Shown: positions 21,935-33,377 of the stretch, one piece after another
Layout: every line of letters begins with the position of its first letter
How positions within the stretch are numbered: the stretch's first letter is position 1
DNA from: Actinomortierella ambigua
Lineage: Eukaryota; Mortierellomycota; Mortierellomycetes; Mortierellales; Mortierellaceae
Direction of reading: 5' to 3'
Assembly: GCA_016098155.1 (NCBI GenBank)
Contig: JAAAJB010000062.1
Location: 25,880-89,879, forward strand
DNA: 64,000 nt
Position numbers and translations under genes: made by a program
Notes under the pieces: generated by a model
The model's database searches: none
What the model was told of the DNA's origin: nothing
The model's input: only the letters and a program-made list of their open reading frames with translations

Positions 21935-22837
21935 TTTTCTTCAGCGTGGTGGATGGAGCTTTTTTTTTTTTTTTTTTTTTTGTCGCAATGAGGTAAATGT
22001 CACTTCACCCTTGCCGCTCATTCCTCTTTATGTCCATCAGCTTCTCCTCTTCATGATTCCAATAGATGCCTCTCCTCACCATGGTCCTAGTTCACCTTGT
22101 CCTGCATTGTTACTGGAGAGGCTACCCCTCCAACGCGTTTTCGGTCAAGGCTTACCCAGGCGATACGGTTGACGACCTCAAAGGCTAAAATGACACTCCT
22201 CGTTTGACGATCTTGCTGCAGAAAATCTCACTCTGTGGCGCATGTCCCTCCCTATACGGATGACCGATGACGATGCCCTCATCTCTATCATGTCGCCAAA
22301 TACGATATGAAAAAAAAACTCGGCGACGCGACGCATCTCTCCTGGAGAGTTGCCCGAGGAAGCAATCCACCTTGTTGTATAACCCCCTCAAGTCAATACC
22401 GACACGTCTTGTTGATGAATACTTCCACGATTCTCATCCCTCCAACTCTCGATTCCCTTTTCACTTTATTTTCTTCTACTTTATATAAAACCCAACTTGT
22501 CACTTTGAGGTTGAGCCTGTCGCGTTCACTTGACAGAAAGGAGTACGCACTGCGGAGTAAGAGTCGCGTGTCTACCAACAGAGCTGCAGGAGATGATACT
22601 TGTTGTGGGGTAACCTTTATTCTTTTTTTGTGCAGATCGTCGTAAAGTAACGCCTTTTGGCACTCTCCCCAGCAGAAGATGAAAAAAAAGCACACATACA
22701 CAAGGCACGCACTTTAATAAAGGTGTTCAATGACATTGTTCATTCTCATTGTTCATTGCCATTGCATCCATTTCTCTCTGCTCTTTGCCAGGTCACCCAC
22801 CTTCTCGTCTCTCTCTCCCCCCCCCTCGCCCCACAGA
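21935..22837. other. Promoter side of the desaturase-like gene
   Basis: It contains a long T run (about 21959-21981) and a TATA-like TATATAAAA at 22482-22490, about 350 bp before the ATG at 22838. A pyrimidine-rich leader with a C run lies directly before the start. No other gene was seen. Confidence 0.5.
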
Positions 22838-23794
22838 ATGTCTGCAGCCAAAATTGATGCCTCCTTGCTCAATACGACCACAGAAATTGCTATGACCAGC
22901 CCTACCAAGGCAGCCAAGGTTATTGAGAAGGGCGTCAGGGTAAAACGTCTCTCTCTGCTATCATCTGAAGACCTCCGTACACCTCTGATCGCCTGGCCGA
23001 CCATTGCCGTCTCGGCGGGTTCGTTGGCTGTTTGGGCCTCTATTCTTTACTATGGAGCCCACAAGCGTAGGGTACCAGCCTGGCTTAGCTTCCCGGTAAT
23101 GACTGCTGCCATATTCGCGTCCTTTACGCCCGTCCACGATGCAACGCATTACTCGGTGGCCAAGGGCAAGTACAAGGTCGAGATCAACGAGCTGGTTGGC
23201 ACGCTCTCGGGCTTTCCGCTCATGATTCCCTTTGGCGCATACCGTCAACTCCACCTCCTGCACCATCGCTACGTCAACGAGCCCGAGAGGGATCCTGACC
23301 ACTGGGACGCTACAGGCCCCAACATTCTCCGCCCATTCAAGTGGTTCTTCCCGGATTTCTTCTGGGTGTCTGATGCTGTGAGGGGCCGCGTCAAGCGACC
23401 TCAGGTGTTGCAAGGCCTTGTCTTTTACGCCTTCTTCTTTGCGGTGTTGCGAAGGATGCACCAAAAGAACATGGCGTATGTCAAGTACTGGCTTGTGCCG
23501 TTGAAGATGGCGCATTGGCTGCTGGTGTGGTTATTTGCGTACGTGCCTCACAAGATGGGCGAGGCGAGCGGCAACATCTACAAGACGACGTCGGTGACAG
23601 GAGGCATCCTGCGATCGGATGGGCTGAACCTGGCGATCCCACTGCTGAACCAGCATCTGCACAACATCCACCATCTGTATCCGCAGCTGCCGTTCACGCA
23701 CTACTCGGCAATCTGGCAGAAGCACAAGGACGCCCTGATTGGGGCTGGTACTGAAATCCACGCTGTGTACACACACGAAAACAAGTGGTTGTAA
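22838..23794 (+). CDS. Membrane fatty acid desaturase-superfamily enzyme (carotenoid hydroxylase/ketolase-like)
   Basis: A single-exon protein of 318 residues. It carries the three histidine boxes of the di-iron desaturase/hydroxylase superfamily: H100-DAT-H104, H139-LL-HH143 and H273-LHNI-HH279 followed by LYPQLPFTHY. Hydrophobic segments lie at about residues 50-70, 80-100, 195-215 and 225-245. The HxxHH plus HNIHHLYPxxPxxxY arrangement and the short length resemble CrtR/CrtW-type beta-carotene hydroxylases or ketolases and small bacterial-type desaturases more than fungal acyl-CoA desaturases, which are longer and carry cytochrome b5. The substrate is therefore unknown. ATG 22838 is chosen because upstream in-frame codons lie in a pyrimidine-rich leader. 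Expected location is the endoplasmic reticulum or another endomembrane. Confidence 0.78.
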   Translation: MSAAKIDASLLNTTTEIAMTSPTKAAKVIEKGVRVKRLSLLSSEDLRTPLIAWPTIAVSAGSLAVWASILYYGAHKRRVPAWLSFPVMTAAIFASFTPVHDATHYSVAKGKYKVEINELVGTLSGFPLMIPFGAYRQLHLLHHRYVNEPERDPDHWDATGPNILRPFKWFFPDFFWVSDAVRGRVKRPQVLQGLVFYAFFFAVLRRMHQKNMAYVKYWLVPLKMAHWLLVWLFAYVPHKMGEASGNIYKTTSVTGGILRSDGLNLAIPLLNQHLHNIHHLYPQLPFTHYSAIWQKHKDALIGAGTEIHAVYTHENKWL

Positions 23795-24028
23795 AAAAAA
23801 AGGGGGGGGGGCCTATATATCTTTATAGATCGTAGTTAGATGAATGTATAGCGTTGCACGCACAGGAATTTTCTCACGTCTGTAGTGAAGAGAAATAGGG
23901 AGCGAGGAGTGTGTGCGTGTGTGTGTGGGGAAGGAGGAAGGCAAGCAACGCGACACCAAGGCGTATGATGGACTGGCTGTCTTTGTGCTCAAAGACTTTG
24001 CGGGATGGGGACACGAGACGAGGCGGGA

Positions 24029-24125
24029 AGCAGACAGACAGACAGACAGACAAAACAGACAAACAGACAGACAAACAGACAGACAGGCAGACAGACAGGC
24101 AGACAGACAGACAGACACACAACCA
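24029..24125. repeat. (GACA)n microsatellite
   Basis: Imperfect GACA/AACA/GGCA tetranucleotide repeats spanning about 95 bp in the 0.6-kb gap between the desaturase-like and gp78-like genes. All six frames stay open across it because the unit lacks stops, so the overlapping frames are not genes. The rest of the gap (23795-24421) is pyrimidine-rich leader without a gene. Confidence 0.9.
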
Positions 24126-24421
24126 GACACACAGAACAGGTCGCATACCAACTGGGGGCTGCACTCATTTCGCCCATCCACTCATTCATCACTCATCCGG
24201 TGCTATCGTCCCCCCCCTCCTTCCCTCCCTTCCTTTACTGTTTGGTGGCACAAGACCTGTCTGCCTGTTGTATTCCTCACCCCCTCCTCCCCTTTCTCTT
24301 ACCCCACATTCATCCAATCCATTCATCATCCCTTCTTTTTTGTCCCAGTCGCATTCACACACACATTCAACGCTCTTCATTGTCCTCAGACTTGGCCGTT
24401 GACCACTTTGCTCTTTAGCAC

Positions 24422-27385
24422 ATGAGGTTCCTCAATCTCTATTCCTACTCGCTGCTCTCCTTTGTGGCCACCCTGATTGCCATTGCCTACTCCACTCAGC
24501 AGTCGCTTTTCCACACTCCAAAGTCTCTACTCAACCTCGGCGTGCTCACCTCCCTCGAGCCTCTCCTCAAAGATGTCATTCCATTCACAGAAAACATGCT
24601 CGACACTGCATTGCTGGACGATCGAATAGCATGTCTCTTCAACAATGACGACTGGCAGCACTGCCTTGCCGCCCGCTCTCGGCCCGCTTCTGCTGCCGGC
24701 AATGGTGGTGGAGGTAGTGGTGGAGGTAGTGGTGGTGCACAGAAAGCAGGCCCTGTGTCTGCAACTGCTTCAAGCACCGTTAGTAAGAGCAGGGATGCCG
24801 ATAGCAACGGCAAGCACACAGGCAGCAAACACCAGTCTGTTTCGCGAGACCCCTCAGATCCCAAAGCTTCTCAGTGGTCTTCCAAGGATCCCTTCGAGCA
24901 GTTTCGACTGCTGGAAGGCGCGGCTGGCGTCAAGACAGGGTTCAAGCCCTCTGTCTTTCAGACAATGTTGGCAGAGCGCTATCTTCGCTTTCGGACACCA
25001 TCGCCAGCAGTGCTCCTTCATCTCCAAGTCGTCCTCTCCTATTTACAGAATGAAAAGCTCTGTGTGTTGGTATGTACATCTGTCCCCCGATTTTTTTTCC
25101 CATCTCTCTTTTTTGGCTCATCGGCTGTTGTCTAACATATACCTCGATCTTATTTCCGATGGCTTGCCTGTAGGTGTTTACAAACATGGCCTTCTGCCTT
25201 TCTTTTCTTGCAGCTCGCTTGTTTGTGAAGACCTTCTTTGGAGATTTGCGCGTCATAGAGCGCCAGGTATGTGTCAAAACTTGTTTCCCGCGGCGGACAA
25301 AGACGGAACGCCATGCACTATCACGAGCCGTTCCCTCCTCCCGCCCTAAGATTTAGTTTTGTGGGGTTGCACGGATATCGATGGTGAGACCAATTTGATC
25401 TGTGCAGCAAACCCGCAGAATAGCTGACAACCTTTTTTTTTTATTTTTTTTGTTGTTGGAAAAAAATGGACTGTTTTCAATAGCACATGTATGATCGGGC
25501 ACTCAACTTCCTCCTGTTTAAGGTCGTGTTTGTCCGCGCCATTCTGGAGCCTCGATGGGAGGAGCTTTTGATTTGGGTCGTGTGGTTCACCATACTCGGC
25601 TTTCTGCGCGTTTTCAGCATGCTTTGTCGTGATCGGATCGACTATGTACGTTGTCTTTATCGGTGGGCCGGTGAATGCTACGTGCGTTCAGTACAAAGCT
25701 ACAATGAGAAATGGTGCAGCGTGACTGACTCGTTTCAACACTGGGATCCTTTTTTCATTTTCTGGCGTGTTTGTAGCTTTCCGTGACGGCAAGGATACCC
25801 AGACGCGTCCATGTCAAGATATACACCATGCTCATTATGATCCTCGTCTCCAATCTGATCTGGTTTGTGATGTGCATGTCAGTGTTCCGCTCCATGCTGC
25901 TGTTGCTGTCATTTGAGGTAAGCATGATTTGTCGGGGTCCCTCCTCCGCCCAGTAATATTCATGTCAGTCCCTACAGCCAGGAATAGGACTAACAAAGAT
26001 TTCAATAACACTTTGCTCAAAATAGTGCTTCACGCTCTTTCTGGACACGATCCAGACACTTGTCAAATACACCATCCATCTCAACGAATTGTCGAGGCAA
26101 GGAGGACCATGCGAGACTAGGAGAATGATCCAGTACTACACTGAACTTGTCACGGATTCAATGATCATGATCACCACTCTTGGCCACTACCTGCACATTA
26201 TGGTAGGATTCAGATCATAGGAGCAGCTACTTTTTTTGTCATGGTAGCAGGAGTCCCGTTGTAAATGGCTGTGATTAACGCTTTTGCCTCGCCCGTGTTT
26301 ACTTTGAATCTAGTATCTGCATGGCATCTCCTTTTCGCTGATCGATATTGTACTATTCCTCAACATGAGAAGCGTATTTAATAGTCTCCGCAAGAAACTG
26401 GTCAGCCACCAAGCCTACCGACGTGCCCTTAGCAATATGCAGGCTCAATACCCATCGGCGACAGCGAAGCAGCTTGCAGATTACAGTGACGATTGTGCCA
26501 TTTGCCGCGACAGCATGGTGACCGCCAAAATACTCCCATGTGGGCATATTTTTCATCTGTAAGGCTCTTTAAAAAACTATGTTTCATTGTTGAGGCAGTA
26601 GAATCTCAGACACATGTATTTCACACAATGTCTAACACCGCCTTCCATTGGATAACAGGTTCTGCATTCGATTGTGGCTCGAGCACCATAGCTCATGTCC
26701 AACTTGTCGACGCTCACTATCTACGGAAACTGACAATAAGCCATCAAGCCACCAACCACGCCGAGAAAGCACAGCGGAAGGCACAGGCTCAAGTGGTGGG
26801 GCGATAGCAGTGGATGACCCTGAAGACGGCAATGTGGGGGGGTCTGGCCAGTACAGTAGTAACCACTCCAATAGTGGTCTTTCGGGCAGTATGGGTTCAT
26901 CACAGCCGTCATCGATGGGAATATCCGCAGCGGTGCCGTCTTCATCCTCTGTAGGCCCTGCAGCACGTTCGTCCTCTCAAGGAGGGCATCAGCTGTTTGC
27001 GTTCAACTCGGAGCACCAACCTTGGATGTCGCGACTTGGGTTCCCGAGGATCCGCGTGGAGGTCACGGATCCAACGCCGGTAGAGGAGAGTGATACAGAG
27101 GCGGAAGACATGCGCAGGGCCATTGCTGAGAGTCTTGGTATGAGTTTGTCGACGACACCGATTGCCAGTCGATCATTGAGATCAAGCCCAGCTGTGTCGC
27201 CTTCACCTGGTCAGTCAGGTACATCAACGCCTCTAGGGCCATTCACACCCTTGCATTCTGGTAGTAGTAGCGCCTATGCCACCGGGCACCATGGTCAGAG
27301 CGAATCAACGTTTTTGCGCCGAGCCAATGCCTCCTGTGGAGTATCTGCATCGAATTTCGATGGTGAACAAGCGAAAAGGGCGTAA
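24422..27385 (+). CDS. AMFR: gp78/AMFR-type ER-membrane RING E3 ubiquitin ligase
   Basis: A multi-pass ER ubiquitin ligase of ER-associated degradation. Seven exons: 24422-25069, 25174-25266, 25484-25645, 25777-25917, 26026-26202, 26314-26558 and 26659-27385, giving 730 residues. Several hydrophobic segments come first (residues about 5-25, 217-240, 260-300, 325-345), interrupted by a Gly/Ser-rich loop near residues 85-145. The RING-H2 domain is at about 468-507: CAIC, CGHIFH, then LFCIRLWLEHHSSCPTC. The RING and the preceding MQAQYPSATAKQLADYSDDC match AMFR better than Hrd1. The tail is Ser-rich; a ubiquitin-interacting-motif-like EDMRRAIAESLG lies at about 637-650, where animal AMFR instead has CUE and VCP-binding regions. 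Splice phases are all consistent. Confidence 0.88.
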
Positions 27386-27914
27386 CTATCCGCTGGTTAA
27401 GGTTTTACGAAAGAGAGGGAAAAAAATGAGTGGAAGAGAGGGGGAGAGACAGTAGCGAGCACAATAGGTCTTGTATTCTAGCATCCTTGTACAATAGACA
27501 AAAAGAGTAAACAAATAACCATTCATTCGTGCCTGGTCCATTGGGTCCAACGGGGAGGCTGTCAAGAGAAGGAAGGTGATACTGCGGGTGGCCGTGCGCT
27601 GATCGTCCCCGCCAGACAATGGGGTTATATGACAATCAAACATCCTGCCATTTGTTATTGGAGCCCTAAACTGCGGATGGCGTATGATACCCCCTGGGAA
27701 GGTTTGAAAAAGTAGCCAGCCTTGGGAACCAAAGTAACCTTAATCTTAATTTTGTCCAACATCTTCCAAAGTCAATGCTCCAAATTCGCTCTCTTCCATG
27801 AGGTTGTGCAAAACCTCTTAAATACTTCACGTCTTCCATACCTTCGCCGAGCAGCTCTTCTCACCGCTTCTTTCCACCTCCCTTCTCCCTCATTTCCTTC
27901 ACTCCCCCCCTCCT
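27386..27914. other. Intergenic, leader of the first ABCC gene
   Basis: About 0.5 kb with a C/T-rich leader ending at the ATG at 27915. No gene seen. Confidence 0.5.
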
Positions 27915-30900
27915 ATGCAGGCTGATTCTGGTGTCTCTCCCCCAGCTGTCACAGCTGGTGGTTGGTGCGGGTCTAATGGCTGGGTACAAGACAACATGCA
28001 GCACTGTAGAAAAACATCAGTTGGAAGGTGCACGAACTAGTGCTTCTGTGTTTACTAAACACGCAGTTTTGTTTTTCCTCCCTTTTGTTGACAATATTCA
28101 AATGTGCAAACGGATGTTCTCATCCACTAGGGCCCCTTGGATCCGGAACCCAATAATGTCGATCTGACCACTTGCTTCGAAAACACAGTTCTGCTCGGGG
28201 TGCCAGCCTTGCTGGCCACGGGCGTGTTTGTCGTCAAAATGTACGATTATCAACGCCATGGTATCCCTCACCACCTTGGGCGAACTGGCCTCATCTACTG
28301 GCCATCGCAAATCGCCAAGGTGCTCGCCATCGCCGCTTTGGTCGAACGCCTTGTCACGACAGACTCATGGCCATTCTCTGTGCTCTTCGCTTCTGGCACC
28401 CTGATTCTCGCTTGGGTAATGACTCTAGAGGAATTGACTTTGAAAAGAGGGAGGATGGAGAGCACACAGTTGTATATAGTGTAAAGTTACTCACGTACAT
28501 TTCCGATGTATCTTCATCCGCCATCTACAAACTCTATCATACTTTAGGTTGCATCGTTGGCGTTGAATCATCAAGCCTTCCTGTTTGAGATCCGTTCCTC
28601 GACCGAGCTCTATGTCTTCCAACTCTACTCTCTCATGGCCTCGCTGGTTGTCCTTCGCACACTGTATCGCCAGGATCAGGAGCAGGGCGAGCCTGCAGAG
28701 AACGACCATGTCGGCCTGAACGCATTTGGTCACTACACCTTTGCAGTGGCAATGGCGTTTGTCGTCGAGGCATGGCCCCGTGGCCGTACCTCCGTCCAGA
28801 TCCAGAGCCCCGCTAATGCTCACGACAAAGCAAACTGGTTCTCGCGGATCACCTTTCACTACATGCAGCCTATCATCTCGTTGGGTTTCCGGCGTCCTCT
28901 AGAGTCCAATGATATCAACAACACCATGCCAGCCGATGTCAAAACCGAAAGCTCCTATGGACAGTTGTCGCGTGCCTGGAAGACCCACAGGGCGAAAGCT
29001 GAGGCCAAGGGCAAGTCACCAAGCCTGGCCCATGTCTTGGCTGTGACTTACTGGACTGACTGGGTGTACCTTGCCATCTTGGTTCTCACCAACTCGAGCT
29101 TCAAGTTTGTTACGCCCGTGCTGATCCAACAGATCTTGCAGTACCTGGAGTCTGGTTCGACCGAAGAGCACCCGGAGCCAGAGCCTCGATTGAAAGGAAT
29201 TCTTTTGGCCACTTTGATGTTTATGACCGCGATGGCGGTCTCTTTTCTGACGGGCCAGGTGTTCAAGATCTCGCAGGAGCTTGGCATTCGGGTCCAAAAT
29301 GGCCTGATCTCGATGATCTACCGAAAGGCACTCCGACTGTCGCCTTCCTCCCGCCAAAAATCGACTGCCATCGTCAACCATGTGTCGACGGACACGGGAA
29401 AGTTCTCGCACTATTTGCTCGACGTTGCACGCAGCATCTCCATCCCCTTTGAGATCCTCGTTGCCACCATTATGCTGTACCGCGTCTTGGGATGGAGCGT
29501 CCTCGTCGGCCTCTTCATCATTGTGCCCCTTACCCCCATCCAGGCCAAGGTTGGAGAGTTTTTTGATTCGGCCTGGGATGAAAAAATGGCGGCTAAGGAC
29601 GAACGCGTTGCGCTCATGACGGAGATCCTCTCTGGTATCAAGATCACCAAGCTCTATGGTTGGGAGGAGAGCTTCAAGGCTAGAATTATGAGTTTCCGAG
29701 ACATCGAGATCAAGCTTCTGCGAAAGGTCGGCACCGTTGTCTCGCTCTTGTCCCTCGTCTTCACTTGCCTGCCTGTCTTTATGTGCCTGGTGTCTCTAGC
29801 TGTCTATAGTACCGTTGGAGGTCCTGGATTTACGGGCGGTGAGATCAATGCCCAGGTCATCTTTGTCTCTATCTCCTTGTTTATCCTTGTAAGTGAGAAT
29901 GTCTCCTTCTTGAAGCGAAATTTCGAGGCACACTGAATCTTTCTTTGATACTGATACATAACTTCCTTCTTCCTTTCCTCATTCCTGTCCCTGTCGTTCC
30001 TTGTTGGCCACTTACTCCTATGCATAGTTGAACGAGCCTGTCGGCATCATGTCCATCATTTTTGAGGCAAGGAGCAGCCTCCGCGTAGCTTGCTCCCGTC
30101 TCGAGAAGTTTTTTCTTCTGCGTGAGATTGACTCGGACAATGTTGAGCGCGAATGGTCCTTGCCTCGCGATATCCGCAAACCCGTGATTGAGGTCCGCAA
30201 TGCCACCCTTGCCTGGGCCCCCGAGGAGGATGACCCTGCCGAGGACGACGAGGACGACGACAAAGACGGTGAAGGTAATGGAGAGGAAGAGGCATCGGAG
30301 ACAAGCCCTCTCCTTGGCAACAACAACAACACAAATAGTAGCACCGGCGCCAAGGTCGTCAACCGTGATCCAGTGCTCAAGAATATCAACCTCTCTATTG
30401 CCCGTGGTTCGTTGACCGCCATCGTTGGCCGTGTTGGCCAGGGCAAGTCATCGCTTCTATCAGCTATCATTGGCGAGATGTACCGGCGCGAAGGCTCGGT
30501 TCGAGTTTCAGGTTCGGTTGCGTACGTGCCCCAGCAGGCCTGGATCATCCACGGCTCTGTTCGTGAAAACATTGTGTTTGGCACGCCCTTTGACCAGGCC
30601 AAGTACGACCGCATCCTGAAGGCTTCGGGATTGTTGCCGGATCTGGCCATCCTCCCGGCTGGCGATCTTACAGAGATTGGTGAGCGCGGCATTAACCTCT
30701 CTGGCGGCCAGAAGCAGCGCGTTTCGCTCGCGCGTGCGGTCTACTTGGATGCTGACATTTACTTGATGGATGACCCTCTGAGTGCTGTCGATGCGCATGT
30801 TGACCAGCATCTGTGGGAGAACCTTGTGGGCCCCAACGGTCTGCTGAAGGACAAGACTCGTGTCCTTGTCACCCATGGTATCCATCATCTGGAGCAGGTC

Positions 30901-33377
30901 GACAACATTGTTGTGCTGAAGGAGGGCGAAGTGTCGGAGATTGGCAAGTACTCGGAGCTTCTGTCGCACCGCAAGGCGTTTTACCAGCTGATCACAGAGT
31001 ACTCGGCCAAGCACAAACATAAGGACAAGCACAGGAAGTCCAATGCCAATGCCACTTCTGCTTCCCCCAAGGATGACCAAAGATCAATCTCAGAAGGAAG
31101 TAGCGATGACTCGTCTGTGTCTGAGGGGACGGTTGGTGAGCCTGAGAACAAGAAGAAAGATGGCGAGCTGGTCGAGGAAGAGGAGGTGGAGGACCACATC
31201 GTTGGATGGGACGTCGCATTGGAGTTCCTCAGGGCCATGTATGTATTGGTTGAACAGTATGCATTCTTCTCATATGGTAAAAGCGAGTCAGGGTATGGCC
31301 CTCTAACCCATGTCTATTAATATCTTCCTTATTCCATTCACTTAGGACCTTTCGCCACTTCTTTTCCATTGTTGGCATGTACACAATCTGGGAGCTTGCC
31401 AACACAATGATCCCTTTCTGGCTGGAGCACTGGTCCAGCGTTGCTTCCACGACCACACATTCGACATTTTACTTTTTGTCAATCTACGTTGCTCTGGCGA
31501 TGGCGTTCATGCTGAGTAAGTTTTTCTTTCTTTCACACCCACAGTATTTTCGGACGCTGTAGCCCAGATGAATCTGAGTGCGCAATATTGCATCTAATCC
31601 ATTGATGTGTCTTTTTTTTTTTTACTTCTCTTAACATAGGCGACTTTATCTTGAGCTATATTTGCTTCGTGTTGGCTACCATACAGGCGGCTGCGACGCT
31701 TCATGACAATCTGTTGAATCGAGTGCTTCGCCTGCCCATGTCCTTTTTTGACACTACTCCGTATGTTCCTTCATTCTTCTCTTGGAAAGAAAAAGCAGAA
31801 AAAAGAGAGATAGATAGAGAGAGACGTTTCTTACCTAATTTCACACCTCTCATCTCTCTAGTTCTGGTCGAGTTCTCAACCGCTTCTCGTCTGACATGTC
31901 CGACATTGACGAAACGGTGCCCGAGTCACTGACAGCCTTCCTCCAGTTCTTCTTCCATTCATTGGCTGTCCTTTTCGTGGTGAGCTATGTGACACCTGCA
32001 TTCCTACTCTCTCTGCCTCCACTGGTGCTTATCTACGTGATCCTGCAAAAGTACTATCTCCGTACATCCAGCATCCTGCGTCGTATCGAGTCTGTGGCAC
32101 GGTCGCCCTTGTACGAGCACGTGGGCGAATCTCTGAACGGGCGATCGAGCATCCGGGCCATGGGCCTTGAGCAGCGGTTCATCCGTGTGAGCGACGACAG
32201 GACGGATCAGGCTTCGAACGCGCATTACGCCAGCATTATTACGAACCGATGGCTGCACATCCGCCTCGAGTTTTTGGCGGCCTTGATCATGCTGATCACC
32301 GCCTTGTTGACCGTCTATTCCAAGGGCATGCTGACGGCCAGCATGGCCGGTCTGGCCCTCACCCATACGCAGTATCTGTCGTACAACATCATCTGGCTGC
32401 TACGCTCATACTGTAACCTGCAGGCCGAGTTGGTCTCTGTCGAACGTATCCTCGATTACTCGCGCCGCCCAACCGAGGCCCCCACGGTCACGGGTGTGCA
32501 ACTGGCCGAGTCGTGGCCCAAGCAAGGAAAGGTCGAGTTTTTGCACTATTCGACCCGCTACCGCCAGGGCTTGGATTTGGTCTTGCGCGATGTGTCGTTT
32601 GAAGTCCAGCCGGGAGAGAAGATTGGCATTGTTGGGCGAACGGGCGCAGGCAAGTCGTCGCTTACCTTGGCTCTGTTCCGCATCATCGAGGCTGCCAACA
32701 GCTATTGGGCCAAGGCGAGCGAGGACCAGCACGCAGTGGTGGCCGAGCAGACGAAGCCAATGTCGAACAATGGCGGTGCCAGTTTGTTGGTGGAGGAGGA
32801 TGAGAGGATCGACGGTGGCTCGATCCTGATTGACGGTGTAGACATTTCAACTATCGGATTGGCCTTCCTGCGTCAGCACCTGGCCATCATCCCACAGGAC
32901 CCTACGTTGTTTGCCGGCACACTGCGTGAGAACCTCGACCCTTTTAACGAGAAGTCTGATGCTGACCTGTGGGAGGCCATCGAACGCGCGCATTTGAAGG
33001 ACCATGTCGCTACATTGTCGGATGGTCTGGAACACAAGGTCGAGCAAGGCGGCGAGAATTTTTCGGTCGGCCAGCGCTCGCTCATTTGTCTTGCACGCGC
33101 ATTGCTCCGCCAAACCAAGGTCCTGGTGCTCGATGAGGCAACGTCGTCGGTCGACGTAGAGACAGATGAGCTGATCCAACGTACGATCCGTACAGAGTTC
33201 AAGGACCGTACGATCCTGACGATTGCACATCGTATCAAGACGGTCATGGACTATGACAGGATTCTCGTCCTCGAGAAGGGTCGCGTGGTGGAGTTTGCAT
33301 CGCCCTCGTCCCTCCTCTCTAACGACTCATCCATGTTCTATAGCCTGGCACTTCAGGCTGGCGAGATCTCCAAATAG
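27915..33377 (+). CDS. ABC transporter, subfamily C (MRP type), copy 1
   Basis: A full-length MRP-like exporter, expected to pump glutathione conjugates or similar organic anions across the vacuolar or plasma membrane. Seven exons: 27915-27983, 28131-28415, 28548-29888, 30028-31238, 31346-31515, 31640-31760 and 31862-33377; 1570 residues. Exon 1 (WCGSNGW) joins GPLDPEPNNVDLTTCF, the MRP N-terminal signature, followed by TMD0, TMD1, NBD1, TMD2 and NBD2. NBD1 has Walker A GRVGQGKSS (about 699), LSGGQ (about 789) and LMDDPLSAVD. NBD2 has GRTGAGKSS (about 1324), the variant signature FSVGQ (about 1466) and VLVLDEATSSVD. An acidic insertion (DEDDDKDGEG..., then a poly-Asn stretch) precedes Walker A in NBD1, and NBD2 carries an extra loop after LFRIIEAAN. 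The gene heads a tandem set of three. Confidence 0.93.

Noticed and set aside
23911..24402. Several overlapping frames across the GACA repeat
   Set aside because: The tetranucleotide lacks stop codons on both strands, so openness is an artefact of composition.
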